From contig NZ_CP076444.2 of NCBI RefSeq assembly GCF_020023735.2, positions 1,813,501 to 1,877,500 of the forward strand: a DNA stretch of 64,000 bases, given 5' to 3'. Shown one piece after another: positions 40,022 through 50,500 of the stretch. The DNA is from Mycoavidus sp. HKI. GTDB lineage: Bacteria; Pseudomonadota; Gammaproteobacteria; Burkholderiales; Burkholderiaceae. The notes below the pieces were generated by a model that did no database searches, had not been told where the DNA came from, and was given only the letters and a program-made list of their open reading frames with translations. Positions within the stretch are counted from its first letter, which is position 1; each line of letters starts with the position of its first letter. Position numbers and translations under genes: made by a program.

Positions 40022-40785
40022 TTTCCTGGCACAGACATAACCTGAAGCGGCTCAAGCACGCATTCACTTGAACCGCTGCCAAGCAAAAGTAAATAGTAAG
40101 TTTAGCTAGTCTCTCTCTGTGTGTCTGTGCGTGCGTGCTTCCAAACAAGCGCACGATCTTGATTCTGAGGTCATTGAGAATTGAAGCTTTTGTTTCTTTA
40201 ACGCACCTTGCGGCCGATAGGCCGATGACTACGCTTGCTTGGCAATGCGCTTTTGCAAGGTCTGGGTTTCCCATTGGTACATCGCCTCCGAGAAGACGAG
40301 CACCAGCGCTATTGGATGCCAGCATAGTTGATATCGAACGAAGTGTGTCGATCAAAAATCAAATTTTTAGATGGGAGATAGCGGAAAGTAGGCTATAAGT
40401 GAGTGACGCTTATGGACACTCGAATGTCTGAAATTGTCTGAAATTTGAATCCCATTGAGAAAATGTAGAGTAAGGTGAGACCCTCCCTACATGGGGCTAA
40501 AGCTCGCACACATCAGGCTTTACAACAGGCCGTATCACACGCTTTGGATTCCATATGTATCACATGCTGGCGTTATATTTTAAGTATCTCCACCCTCTTG
40601 CCCTTGCTGCAGGCGAATCAGTTCACCCAATACCGAGATCTTGCTTGCCTAGACCCCGCACACCTGACTCCGATGAACGGAAAAATTTTAGGGGGTCTGT
40701 TAAAATAGCGTGCCTAACACATACATGCGCGCGCACCAGCGCGACTGTCCGCTATTCAACAAAATCGAGTTAGAAGGCTTTTATC
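40022..40785. other. 764-base gap with no recognised gene
   Basis: A weak hairpin (GCGG-TCAAG / CTTGA-CCGC, 40047-40076) without a T-run lies after the exporter and may end its transcript. Short ORFs on both strands (for example 40135-40398 plus and 40355 minus) have no homology-like features. No tRNA or repeat was found. The last part is the promoter region of the Sco gene. Confidence 0.6.
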
Positions 40786-41409
40786 ATGCAGCGAGTCATG
40801 TTCCAGCAGCGAGCGATACTTTACTGTGCGCTCTTGGCCGGCGTCTTATCAATGCTCTTTCTTGGCTGTAGCCGGCAGCGCGATGAAAATTGGCAGTTAA
40901 CCCAAGTGCGTCACCACCTGCCTGATCTTGATTTTGCTTTGACTGACGATCAGGGACAAAAGGTTAGCGCGCAAACTTACCAAGGCCAAATCACCCTCGT
41001 CTACTTTGGCTATACGCATTGCCCGGATGTTTGCCCTGAAACCATGGCGCGCCTCATGCTTGCGCTCTCGAAACTGGGCGACGATGCACGCGCTGTACGC
41101 ATTCTGTTTATCTCGATCGACCCAGCACGTGATACGCCTACCTCAATGCACCGTTACGTCCGGGCATTTGATGCGGAACATGTCACAGGTCTGACCGGCA
41201 CACTCAGTCAAGTCGAGGCATTAGCTAAACGCTACCGCGTCGCGTATCAATCTGAAAAGCCCGATACTGACAACCGCTATGAGGTGATGCACAGCTCAGC
41301 GATTTATATCTTCGATCAAAAAGGTCGGGCGCAATTGATGGCGACCGCCGCCGATTCTGCGGATAATATTGCGCACGATTTGCGTATTCTGCTTCAACCA
41401 TCATCATAA
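40786..41409 (+). CDS. Sco1/SenC copper-binding protein
   Basis: 207 residues. A lipoprotein signal ends at C28 (LFLGC). The thioredoxin-like domain carries CPDVC (C79, C83) and the metal-ligand His at H169 (VMHSS), the three copper ligands of Sco proteins. It delivers copper to the Cu-A site of cytochrome oxidase or acts as its disulfide reductase. AGAAGG lies before the ATG. It is followed 16 bases later by a PCuAC chaperone, its usual partner. Confidence 0.95.
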   Translation: MQRVMFQQRAILYCALLAGVLSMLFLGCSRQRDENWQLTQVRHHLPDLDFALTDDQGQKVSAQTYQGQITLVYFGYTHCPDVCPETMARLMLALSKLGDDARAVRILFISIDPARDTPTSMHRYVRAFDAEHVTGLTGTLSQVEALAKRYRVAYQSEKPDTDNRYEVMHSSAIYIFDQKGRAQLMATAADSADNIAHDLRILLQPSS

Positions 41410-41425
41410 CGGGGAGTATCAACTC

Positions 41426-41875
41426 ATGAAATGGATTACTTTTCTTTTAGCCAGTCTATGCTTTAGCGCATCTTCTTCAAGCGCCATCGCCGCGGCCTCA
41501 CCAGAAGTGGTAGCCGAAGCCGGCTGGGTGCGCTGGCTACCTGACGGACGGCCAGCCGCCGGTTATATGACATTGCGCAACAACAGCGCTCAAGCTATCG
41601 ATGTCGTCGCCGCCTCCAGCCCTGATTATGGCCATGTGATGCTACATCAGTCGATATCGGATGGCACACACAGCAGGATGATTCACCTCAAAAAATTAAC
41701 CCTGCCAGCTCACAGCGAGGTCAGGCTCGCCCCTGGTGGTTACCATCTGATGCTTGAAAAAGCGCGCGCGGAACCGGCGATCAAACCAGGCGACACCGTG
41801 CAGGTTACACTCACCTTATCAGATGGCACATTCCTCCAGCTAACCTTGCCAGTACGTCCGCCCGCGACTTTATAG
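41426..41875 (+). CDS. PCu(A)C-family periplasmic copper chaperone
   Basis: 149 residues with a signal peptide (about 1-25). The domain has the copper-binding Met/His pattern in GHVMLHQSISDGTHSRMIHL and YHLMLEK. PCuAC passes Cu(I) to Sco or directly to cytochrome oxidase. GGGGAG lies before the ATG, which fixes the start. It forms an operon with the Sco gene; the pair implies a copper-containing terminal oxidase elsewhere. Confidence 0.93.
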   Translation: MKWITFLLASLCFSASSSSAIAAASPEVVAEAGWVRWLPDGRPAAGYMTLRNNSAQAIDVVAASSPDYGHVMLHQSISDGTHSRMIHLKKLTLPAHSEVRLAPGGYHLMLEKARAEPAIKPGDTVQVTLTLSDGTFLQLTLPVRPPATL

Positions 41876-41888
41876 CTTGCTTTAAGCC

Positions 41889-42782
41889 CTATTCAGGGCG
41901 CAGACATAAGCGTAACGCGTCATGCCAATGAGGCGCAAATAAGTTAAAAGTCCGCGCCAATTTATCGTTAGATAGACGAGAATTGGCTGGGCGCTTGGCC
42001 GGTGTCGGATACTCTAGCGCCGAAATCGGCGTCAACTTTGGTTGCCTAGCAGGTGGCGCAAGCGTAAAGATCGCTTGCGCAAATTCATACCAAGAAGTCG
42101 AGCCGGCGGCGCTTAAATGATAGATACCTGATTTTTCTTGCCACCAACTCCGATCTTGATGGCCTAGCGCGATGCCTTGCGCCAAGATTTGCGCACTGAG
42201 GGCGGCAATGGTCGTCGACCAGGTCGGGGCGCCATATTGGTTAGCCACAATCCGCAACTCAGGCTGCTGCGCCGCCAGTTGCAACATCGTTAACAGAAAA
42301 TTCTTGCCCCGCTTGCCGTAGATCCAGCTCGTGCGCAGCACGAAATGCGCCGCGCCTACTTCAGCCAGCGCCCGTTCGCCAGCCAGTTTACTGCGACCAT
42401 AGGCATTTTGCGGCTGCGCGCTATCCTCTTCGGTATAAGCACCATCCTTGTCTCCAGCAAATACGTAGTCGGTTGAATAGTGGAATAAAACTGCATTGAG
42501 CCGCTTCGCCTCTTCAGCCAGCACGCCCGGTGCTAAAGCATTAATGCGCAGCGCTACAGGCTCTTCAATTTCAGCTTGATCGACCGCTGTATACGCGGCC
42601 GGGTTGACAATTAAAGCCGGCCGCAATTCGCGCACCACACGCCGAATTTGATCAAAATCTGCCAAATCCAGTGCTTGCCGATCCAACGCAACAATCCGGC
42701 CAAGACCTTGTAAACTACGCGCTAACTCAAAGCCAAGTTGGCCTTGAGCGCCAGTGATTAAAATCGTTCGAGAAGACGTCAT
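41889..42782 (-). CDS. rfbD: dTDP-4-dehydrorhamnose reductase
   Basis: 297 residues. An extended SDR with an N-terminal NAD(P)-binding GAQGQLGFELA motif and the catalytic YxxxK in YGRSKLAGE. It performs the last step of dTDP-L-rhamnose synthesis. Last gene of the rfbBACD operon, which makes the sugar for O-antigen or other surface glycans. Converges with the copper-chaperone gene. Confidence 0.95.
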   Translation of the reverse strand: MTSSRTILITGAQGQLGFELARSLQGLGRIVALDRQALDLADFDQIRRVVRELRPALIVNPAAYTAVDQAEIEEPVALRINALAPGVLAEEAKRLNAVLFHYSTDYVFAGDKDGAYTEEDSAQPQNAYGRSKLAGERALAEVGAAHFVLRTSWIYGKRGKNFLLTMLQLAAQQPELRIVANQYGAPTWSTTIAALSAQILAQGIALGHQDRSWWQEKSGIYHLSAAGSTSWYEFAQAIFTLAPPARQPKLTPISALEYPTPAKRPANSRLSNDKLARTFNLFAPHWHDALRLCLRPE

Positions 42783-42819
42783 GATAGAAATCCGCTCAGC
42801 GAGCGTTCAAATTCAAACT

Positions 42820-43371
42820 TTAAGCAAATACTTCCGCCGCTGCTAAGCGCACTCCAGCGATGTCCTTTGCGCTCAACACCGGCTCCCCATCAAGCGGCCA
42901 TGCAATGCCCAACTCTGGGTCATGCCATAATAGAGTACGCTCATACTCTGGATAGCAATAATCGGTTGTTTTATAGAGAAATTCAGCCTCTGCCGAGAGC
43001 GTCAAAAAACTGTGAGCAAAACCCGGTGGCACCCATAACTGGCGTCGATTATCAGCCGATAAATGGACCCCGACCCATTGCCCAAAGTGAGACGAGTGCC
43101 GACGCAGATCCACAACCACATCAAAGACCGCTCCCGCCACCACCCGCACCAGTTTGCCCTGGGGGTGCTGAATTTGATAATGCAAACCGCGCAGCACATT
43201 TTTAGTCGAGCGTGAATGATTATCTTGCACAAACTCGAACCCTGTTGCCACTTGCACGGCAAATTCACGCGCATTGAAACTCTCAAAAAAAGAGCCCCGC
43301 GTATCATTAAAAACCTTAGGCTCGATGATTTTAACTTCAGGCAATGCAGTAGTGATTACGTTGATGGCCAT
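42820..43371 (-). CDS. rfbC: dTDP-4-dehydrorhamnose 3,5-epimerase
   Basis: 183 residues of the RmlC cupin. Conserved features are [31 protein letters not shown] (catalytic His) and [19 protein letters not shown]. It epimerises the 4-keto sugar at C3 and C5. Its start overlaps the end of rfbA by 16 bases. The order B-A-C-D is one of the standard arrangements. Confidence 0.95.
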   Translation of the reverse strand: MAINVITTALPEVKIIEPKVFNDTRGSFFESFNAREFAVQVATGFEFVQDNHSRSTKNVLRGLHYQIQHPQGKLVRVVAGAVFDVVVDLRRHSSHFGQWVGVHLSADNRRQLWVPPGFAHSFLTLSAEAEFLYKTTDYCYPEYERTLLWHDPELGIAWPLDGEPVLSAKDIAGVRLAAAEVFA

Positions 43372-44246
43372 ATCAGCTGGTCCGACAAAATGCGTTTTAA
43401 ATATTTTCCATAGCCGTTTTTTTCAAGCGGCGCGGCCAGCCGGTTAAGTTGCTCGGCGTCAATCCAGCCACGATAGTAGGCAATCTCTTCCGGGCAAGCG
43501 ACCATCAGGCCTTGCCGCTTTTGCAAGGTTGCGATAAAGCTGGCGGCATCAATCAGTGAGTCATGAGTACCCGTATCAAACCATGCATAGCCGCGGCCCA
43601 TCATTTCAACCTTGAGCTGCTGGTGTTGCAAATAATGCAGATTAATATCCGTAATCTCAAACTCACCGCGTGCTGAAGGCTTAATCTCGGCAGCAATATC
43701 GCAGACTTGCTGGTCGTAGAAGTAAAGCCCAGTCACCGCATAATTGGAACGGGGCTTAACCGGCTTTTCTTCAATCGACAAGGCGTGAAAATCCTCATCA
43801 AACTCAACCACGCCGTAACGCTCAGGATCGTGCACATGATAAGCAAATACTGTCGCTCCCTGATCACAAGTGCTGGCGCGTTCAAGCTGCCCGGTTAAAC
43901 TATGCCCATAAAATATATTGTCGCCGAGAATTAAAGTCGATGGATGATTGCCAATAAATTGCCGGCCAATCATAAATGCTTGCGCTAATCCCTCTGGGGA
44001 AGGTTGCACTGCATATTGGAGATTGAGTCCCCACTGGGCGCCATCGCCCAGTAGCGTCTGAAAGCGCGGCGTGTCGGCCGGCGTAGAAATCACCAAGATG
44101 TCACGTATGCCCGCCATCATCAAAGTGGACAGCGGATAATAGACCATTGGTTTATCGTAGATTGGCAGCAGTTGTTTAGAGACTGCATGTGTAATCGGAT
44201 AAAGCCTGGTACCCGAGCCTCCGGCTAAAAGAATCGCTTTACGCAT
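43356..44246 (-). CDS. rfbA: Glucose-1-phosphate thymidylyltransferase
   Basis: 296 residues. The nucleotidyl-transferase signature is [32 protein letters not shown], and [19 protein letters not shown] is the second block. It joins Glc-1-P and dTTP to start the rhamnose pathway. The ATG at 44246 has AGGAG before it and lies just after rfbB's stop; the longer ORF upstream is not needed. Confidence 0.96.
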   Translation of the reverse strand: MRKAILLAGGSGTRLYPITHAVSKQLLPIYDKPMVYYPLSTLMMAGIRDILVISTPADTPRFQTLLGDGAQWGLNLQYAVQPSPEGLAQAFMIGRQFIGNHPSTLILGDNIFYGHSLTGQLERASTCDQGATVFAYHVHDPERYGVVEFDEDFHALSIEEKPVKPRSNYAVTGLYFYDQQVCDIAAEIKPSARGEFEITDINLHYLQHQQLKVEMMGRGYAWFDTGTHDSLIDAASFIATLQKRQGLMVACPEEIAYYRGWIDAEQLNRLAAPLEKNGYGKYLKRILSDQLIWPST

Positions 44247-44247
44247 C

Positions 44248-45321
44248 TTAGGTGTCTCCTGATGCGCGTAGCGCATAATGCGTTTCAAGCCATTTAAGGT
44301 AATCGCCTGAGATAACGTTATTCACCCAATCTGGATGCTCAAGATACCAGCGCACCGTTTTCTCGAGCCCAGTTTCAAATGTGTGCGCGGGCCGCCAACC
44401 CAATTCACGCTCGATCTTCGTCGCATCTATTGCATAGCGGCGGTCATGGCCTGGGCGATCTTGCACAAAGGTAATCTGCTCGGCATATGAACCAGACGAT
44501 TTCGGCTTCATCTGATCCAACAACGCACACAGCATATGCACAACCTCAAGATTGGTTTTCTCATTCCGACCGCCAATATTGTAGGTTTGACCAGGACCGC
44601 CACGCGCCAAGACTTCTCGTAGCGCCGCACAATGGTCCCCCACATAGAGCCAGTCGCGCACATTACCGCCATCGCCATAAACTGGCAGCGGTTTATCAGC
44701 AAGTGCATTGGCGATAAGCAATGGAATCAGCTTTTCTGGAAACTGATAAGGGCCGTAATTGTTTGAGCAATGGGTGGTCAATACCGGCAAACCATAGCTA
44801 TGATGATACGCTCGCACCAGGTGATCCGAGCCCGCCTTGGTGGCCGAGTATGGACTATTAGGCGCATACGGCGTAGTTTCACAAAACGCTGGATCATGGG
44901 GCTCAAGCGAACCATAAACCTCGTCGGTGGAAACATGCAGGAAGCGGAAGTTAGCTTGCTCCACGCCGGCCAACTGAGTCCAATAAGCACGAGCCGCCTC
45001 AAGCAACGTAAAAGTGCCGACTATATTCGTGTGCACAAAATCAGCCGGTCCATGCAATGAGCGATCAACATGGCTTTCCGCGGCAAAATGCAGTACCGCG
45101 CGTGGTTGATGTTGAACAAAGAGACTTTTAAGCGTAGCGGCATCAGCAATATCAGCCCTGACAAACAGATGACGGTGGTCCGCTTGTAACGAATTTAAAG
45201 TATTCAGATTGCCTGCATAGGTCAGTTTGTCAACGTTCACCACTGCTTCGTTGTGACCCGCTAGCCAGTCGAGCACAAAATTGGCGCCAATAAAACCAGC
45301 GCCACCAGTTACTAAAATCAT
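44248..45321 (-). CDS. rfbB: dTDP-glucose 4,6-dehydratase
   Basis: 357 residues. An SDR with [10 protein letters not shown] for NAD binding and [15 protein letters not shown] for catalysis. It makes dTDP-4-keto-6-deoxyglucose. The ATG at 45321 follows AAGGG. First gene of the operon, divergent from apaH across about 250 bases that must hold both promoters. Confidence 0.96.
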   Translation of the reverse strand: MILVTGGAGFIGANFVLDWLAGHNEAVVNVDKLTYAGNLNTLNSLQADHRHLFVRADIADAATLKSLFVQHQPRAVLHFAAESHVDRSLHGPADFVHTNIVGTFTLLEAARAYWTQLAGVEQANFRFLHVSTDEVYGSLEPHDPAFCETTPYAPNSPYSATKAGSDHLVRAYHHSYGLPVLTTHCSNNYGPYQFPEKLIPLLIANALADKPLPVYGDGGNVRDWLYVGDHCAALREVLARGGPGQTYNIGGRNEKTNLEVVHMLCALLDQMKPKSSGSYAEQITFVQDRPGHDRRYAIDATKIERELGWRPAHTFETGLEKTVRWYLEHPDWVNNVISGDYLKWLETHYALRASGDT

Positions 45322-45631
45322 CAAAAACCCTTCATTGAATTCAAATGCGACCGGCTAACGCTAGCGCCTCATCATGTAGGTGCTGCGGCCCAAATAAACC
45401 GCTCATTGATGCTACGGCAACTCTTATATGACAAACACCGCCCATTATCTCTTCAACACCTTAGCGCAATTTTTCTTAGTCTATATAATAATTATAACTT
45501 TGAAGAAAGATTAACTTCTTTAATATTTTACAAACGCTGCGGAAATAAGCTTATTCATCGTTTTTTAGATGATGGCGAACAATTCAAGCAGGTCCTTTGA
45601 ATCACAGACTTCAGATATCCTCACCATCCAA

Positions 45632-46477
45632 ATGAGCGTCAATACAGCGTCCTCCCCTCCTCCTCTTGCCTTCGGCGACCTACAAGGCTGCCATGACGCT
45701 TTTCATCATTTGCTCGCTAAAGCAGCGCCCACGCCTAACACACCGCTTTGGTTCGCTGGTGATTTGATTAACCGAGGGCCTAGTTCACTCGCTTGCCTAC
45801 GTGATGTCATCGAATTTGGTCAGCGCGCAGTGATGGTGCTAGGTAACCATGAATTGCATTTATTGGCCATTGCAGCAGGCACACAACGTCTGCGCAAAGG
45901 CGATACCATAAGTGAAATCCTCGCAGCTCCTGATGCGGCCGATTTAATCGATTGGCTACGCCACCGGCCGCTGGCGCATTACCAAAACGGTATGCTAATG
46001 GTGCACGCTGGTGTGCTGCCGCAGTGGGATCTGGCGCTCACCCTCGAGTTGGCGCATGAGTTGGAACAGGCGTTGCGCGGCCCCAATTGGCGAACCTGCA
46101 TCGCACAGCTGAGCCAGCCTACGCCGGCTCGTTGGCATCATGGCTTGAGCGGCGATGAACGGCTACGCATCATTGCTCATACGCTGACGCGGATTCGTTT
46201 CTGTAATCCAGAGGGGGGGCTAGAATTCCATGCTAAAGGCGAACCCGACACGGCACCGCCAGGCTATATGCCATGGTTTGAGGTGCCAGGACGGCGCACC
46301 TCTGAGCTAACGGTTATCTTCGGGCACTGGGCAGCGCTCGGTCTCTTGCTGCGCGATAAGTTGTGCGCACTGGATAGCGGTTGCGTCTGGGGCAAGCAAC
46401 TCTCAGCCATCACGCTCAACGCTGAGCCAAGCAAACGGACACTCACCCAGGTTACCTGTCCAATCACGAGCGGCTAA
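45632..46477 (+). CDS. apaH: Symmetrical bis(5'-nucleosyl)-tetraphosphatase
   Basis: 281 residues of the calcineurin-like phosphoesterase family. Metal motifs are FGDLQGCHD, WFAGDLINRGP, LGNHELHL and VHAGVLPQWD. It splits Ap4A into two ADP and removes NpnN caps from RNA. The GDxxG block has Q where E. coli has H (GDVHG), a common beta-proteobacterial form. An ATG at 45569 would add 21 residues; neither start has a clear ribosome site. Last core gene before the second accessory island. Confidence 0.94.
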   Translation: MSVNTASSPPPLAFGDLQGCHDAFHHLLAKAAPTPNTPLWFAGDLINRGPSSLACLRDVIEFGQRAVMVLGNHELHLLAIAAGTQRLRKGDTISEILAAPDAADLIDWLRHRPLAHYQNGMLMVHAGVLPQWDLALTLELAHELEQALRGPNWRTCIAQLSQPTPARWHHGLSGDERLRIIAHTLTRIRFCNPEGGLEFHAKGEPDTAPPGYMPWFEVPGRRTSELTVIFGHWAALGLLLRDKLCALDSGCVWGKQLSAITLNAEPSKRTLTQVTCPITSG

Positions 46478-46543
46478 TTGCCTGGCTAATAAAATCAACC
46501 TCTAGCTGTAATAACCCGCGTTTAAAAACGCCCCGACCTGCAA

Positions 46544-46768
46544 TCAACGCGGTTTGCCATAGTCGATACGGTGTGTCGCACGGGGCTTAAGAAAGTCTTT
46601 TAGGGCACGATACACTGAACTGGTCGAGATCCCATAAAGTTCGGCTACGGCCGATATTTGTGCAGACCGCTCCGTACTTTTGTGAGGTAAACGATCCAGC
46701 AGCTGTCGCAAACGCAACAGCGCATCGAGCGGAATTTGCTTACACCACCCCGATGACATGGCTCGCAT
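46544..46768 (-). pseudogene. N-terminal HTH fragment of a transposase/integrase-like protein
   Basis: 74 residues with a helix-turn-helix (HKSTERSAQISAVAELYGISTSSVYRAL) and a basic tail ending GKPR. Similar segments begin integrase-core transposases found next to serine recombinases; the catalytic core is missing here. It overlaps the end of the recombinase gene by 29 bases. Whether the short protein is functional or a truncation cannot be told. A start at 46759 is also possible. Confidence 0.5.
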
Positions 46769-47315
46769 CCTTGTCGAGATAGTTATACAACGTCGACTTG
46801 GAAATGCCCATCATTTGGCAGATTTCATCGATCGTATGATGACGTTCGTGATATAGCTTGAGCGCTAGCGCTAGCTTTATAGGATCGAGGCGTTTGGGAC
46901 GCCCACCCATACGTCCCCGTGCGCGCGCTGCTGCTATACCTGCTTGTGTGCGTTCTCGGATAAGATTTCTTTCGAATTCAGCTAATGCGCCGAATAGGTG
47001 AAATATCAGCTTCCCACCGCTCGATGTGGTATCAATGTTCTCCTGCAAGCTGCGCAATCCAACCTTTGCAGTTTCAAGATCTTCCACCAGTTGAATCAAA
47101 TTTTTTAGCGTCCGGCCAAGCCGGTCCAAGCGCCAGATGACAACCGTATCACCGGCACGTAGCACATTCATAAGCCCTGTCAGTCCAGTACGTTCTGCTT
47201 TGGCACCGCTCACTGTATCCTCGAATATCCGCTCGCATCCGCTTTCTTTTAGCGCATCTCGCTGAAGATTGAGATTTTGGTCGTCAGTGGATACCCGTGC
47301 ATAGCCGAACAGCAT
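46740..47315 (-). CDS. Serine recombinase (resolvase/invertase family)
   Basis: 191 residues. The catalytic serine is in YARVSTDDQNL (S9), and the fold continues through IWRLDRLGRTLKNLI and the long E-helix LAEFERNLIRERTQAGIAAARARGRMGGRP. A C-terminal HTH of the Hin type ends the protein (HTIDEICQMMGISKSTLYNYL). Such enzymes resolve Tn3-type cointegrates or invert DNA. No transposase gene or element ends were found, but palindromes lie between it and the divergent NLR gene. Confidence 0.92.
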   Translation of the reverse strand: MLFGYARVSTDDQNLNLQRDALKESGCERIFEDTVSGAKAERTGLTGLMNVLRAGDTVVIWRLDRLGRTLKNLIQLVEDLETAKVGLRSLQENIDTTSSGGKLIFHLFGALAEFERNLIRERTQAGIAAARARGRMGGRPKRLDPIKLALALKLYHERHHTIDEICQMMGISKSTLYNYLDKDASHVIGVV

Positions 47316-47344
47316 GGTGGAAGGTCCAATAAGCCCTAAATTTT

Positions 47345-47360
47345 AAGTATAGCTATACTT
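47345..47360. promoter_or_regulatory. 16-bp perfect palindrome upstream of the recombinase
   Basis: AAGTATAGCTATACTT, 30 bases before the recombinase start. A candidate operator or crossover/binding site for the recombinase. Confidence 0.5.
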
Positions 47361-47427
47361 TGAATATTGGAAAGGGATTTTGGAATGGCACTGAAAGGCT
47401 TGCCGGCACATCACGGGTGCTGTTGAC

Positions 47428-47461
47428 AACAGTGCAAAAAACGGCCGTTTTTTGCACTGTT
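47428..47461. repeat. 34-bp perfect inverted repeat
   Basis: Half-site AACAGTGCAAAAAACGG followed directly by its exact complement, with no loop. A smaller palindrome, CTGTTGACAACAG, overlaps its left arm. It lies five bases before the block conserved between the two NLR genes and 73 bases before the intact NLR start. No copy is found before the broken paralogue. Confidence 0.85.
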
Positions 47462-47465
47462 TGGA

Positions 47466-47534
47466 TTGGGGTAGGTTTGCTCAACTAGATGTCATATTAG
47501 AATGCTCAATTATAGGAAATAACAGGATAACCCT
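47466..47534 (+). promoter_or_regulatory. Conserved promoter/leader of the intact NLR gene
   Basis: Gap-free counterpart of 25733-25800 (minus), ending in a ribosome site (AACAGGATAACCCT) before the ATG. AT-rich CATATTAGAAT and AATTATA are candidate -10 elements. Confidence 0.6.
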
Positions 47535-50500
47535 ATGTTGGACAGCATCTTTTCGTCATCCCGGAGCGTGCTTTCGCTACAAGAAACTCTGGATCTCGCT
47601 AGCTTTTACTCAAAGACTGCCAGCGAGGCTAAAGACCCCAAGATCGCGTTAGTGTTATGCGATGACGCAGAAGCCTCGTTATCCCAGATGAAAAAAGCCG
47701 TAAAAAAGGCGCTCGCTCCTGAAACCCTAGCAGATCAAACCCTGCGGGATAAAATTGCCACCGTGTATTTTGAGCATGGCAAGGTGTTGGACAAGTTAGG
47801 GCAACCCGATAGGGCGCAGACGAGCTATAAAAAGGCGAAAAAATGGGGCCATGAGGAGACTAAGCCAGCCACTACTATGCCAGTCATGCCGCTGTTTATG
47901 AACAGTGCGTCGGCTGTGACTCAGGCGGCTACATCGACCTCAATGTCTGCCCAGGCAAAAAGCGATCTGGTGGACTATCTATTTGAAAAGGCGCTATTGA
48001 CGCTGAGCTCCTTAGAAGTATCGAATAAACCCAGCCTTTTTTTGGTGTATGCCCATGATAATCCAAATCTAAAACATCCAGATCTAAAGCAAGTGGAGGC
48101 GAAGGCCTCAACGTCTAAATATTTAATCGAAAAGTTATCTCAAATTCGAGGCTTGACGCTTTATTCGGATCAAACGCCGATAGGGCAAGCGTATTTAAGC
48201 TCGGATGAAAATCTGAAAGAGGATGGCAAGCTAGAAGACATCTTAACCAATCAGCTCTGTTTGCTACCCCATCAACTGCGAGCGGATGTGAAGCCGGTCG
48301 ATAAGGTGATCGTGTGTTGTTCTGATGTATTAGGAGGCTACCTAAAAGAGCAGTCCTATAAAGAGTTTTGCGATGAGCTTAAAACAGCCTATGAAAAAGA
48401 TCGAGAAGCCTACGTCAAAGACAGCAAACAAAAGAGTACTACAGCTTTACGTGAGGTGGTCAAAAAATTTTCCGAAGAGGAAGACTATAAGGCAGGGTTC
48501 CATCATGTGCTGACGGAAATGGCGTTTTTGGAAATTCGTGCAAAGTATCGCGAAGGTCAGCACGGGATAATCCCGGTTTCGTTAACGCCCAATAGCTATG
48601 ACTACTGCCTGAAGGATTTTATTAGATCGACAACGGTACGGATGGAGGATTCTCTGCGCTTTGATTTGCAAGCCAAAAAGGGAGAAGAAATCTATCTGAA
48701 CCAAGGTTCACATGGTGTACTGTTTAAGGTGATAGAGCGGCTGTTAGCGGGCAGCAATGAAGCGAAAACTTTTCTGGACAAGTTTTGGACGGGGCACAGC
48801 CATGTTATATCTCGTTTAAAGAGTGATGCAAATTTTGGCAAGCTAGAATTTGCGAAGCTATTAGACGGTATCTTCGACGACATACGGACCACGCTGCACA
48901 AGCAGCTTGCCTCGACCGTGCAGCAAGAACACGAACAATTGCAGGCGTTCCGTGCCGACCCTAGGACCGCGCTGAAGGAGCAGTATTTTGCTGCCTTAAC
49001 GCAAAATGAGGCGTTTCAAGAGACCCTAAATCTCTATGTCGAGCCGCGCTGCCGAGCGAGTATGAATGGGGAGAGCAAAACCTTTGAACTCTTACCCCAA
49101 GTTCAAGCGTTTCTAAAAGATAAAAAAGTGATCTTGTTGACGGGAGACTCTGGGGCGGGCAAAACCACCTTCAATCGCCGTCTAGAAAAGCACTTATGGG
49201 AGCATAAAAAAGAAGGTGATGCGATTCCGCTGTTTATTTCTCTGTCGAGCATTGACAAGCCTGAGCACGATCTGATTGCCAAAGCGCTAAAGAAACGAGG
49301 CCTGTCAGAATTTCAGATTCAGAAATTAAAAAAAGAAAACCAAAGGTTTGTTTTTATTTTGGATGGATATGATGAGATACGTCAGACGCAAAATCTGTAT
49401 GTGAGCAACTCCATCAACAAGTCTGACGGCTGGCGGGGTCAGATGGTGATCGGTTGTCGCAGCGAATATCTGGGCCAGGACTATCGAAGCCGTTTTCAAC
49501 CGAATCCGATTGAGAAGGACAAAGACACGGCGTTTCAAGAAGTCGTGGTCTTGCCGTTTTCAAAAGAAGAGAGCGATCAATACCTAGAAAAATATGTGGA
49601 GCACAATCCAACGGGCTGGACGGCGCAAGCCTACCAAGAAGCCTTCTCCAAACAATCTAATTTAAAAAATTTGATTAGCAACCCATTTTTGCTACGTGTG
49701 GTACTAGAAGCCTTGCCGTACGTCGAAAAAAAAGGGAAAGCGGTATCTGCCATCCAGTTACGGATGGACCTGTATGATCAGTTCGTCAGACAATGGTTCG
49801 AGCGTAACCGGCAGCGCTTAAGCACGCAAAGTTTAACGGAGATGCAAAAAGAGGTATTTAGAGAGTTGCATGATGATGGTTTTGCGCAGCATGGGATCGG
49901 CTTTGTGAAAGAGTTAGCGGTGCATCTGTATAAAGAGAATGGAGGTAATCCGCTTGTCGAGTACTCGTTGTTCAAAGACAAGGGGAGTTGGAAGGATGTT
50001 TTTTTCGGTCGAGAAGAAGAAAATCGACTTCTGCGAGAAGCGTGGCCGTTGATCCGAAGTGGCACAGAATACCGATTTATCCATAAATCGCTGCTGGAAT
50101 ATTTTGTGGCGAGGTCGCTGTTTGAGTCGTTCGATGAGTGTATGGATCTAAGCACCCGCCAGCGTCGAGGTAGCGCTGCTTCAGTCTATAGTTTTGAAGA
50201 GCACGCTGTTTTGCCCCCCAAAACGCAGCGAGATTTATCGTTAAGCCCAAAGCATTGGATTGGCGATTTGGGCGTTGTGCGTTTGTTGACTGATCGCGTT
50301 CAGCAAGAGTCCATATTTAAGGAACAGCTGTTAGCGATAATCGAGCGCTCGAAAGTGGATAAAAGCGTACGGCAAACGGCGGCGAATGCAATGACGATTT
50401 TGGTCAGAGCGGGAGTACAGTTTAATGGTGCGGATTTAAAAGGTATCCAGATACCCGGAGCAGATCTGAGTTTTGGGGTATTTGATTCAGCGCAGTTGCA

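Noticed and set aside
40135..40708. Small genes in the gap before the Sco gene
   Set aside because: ORFs on both strands overlap, lack ribosome sites and show no family pattern.
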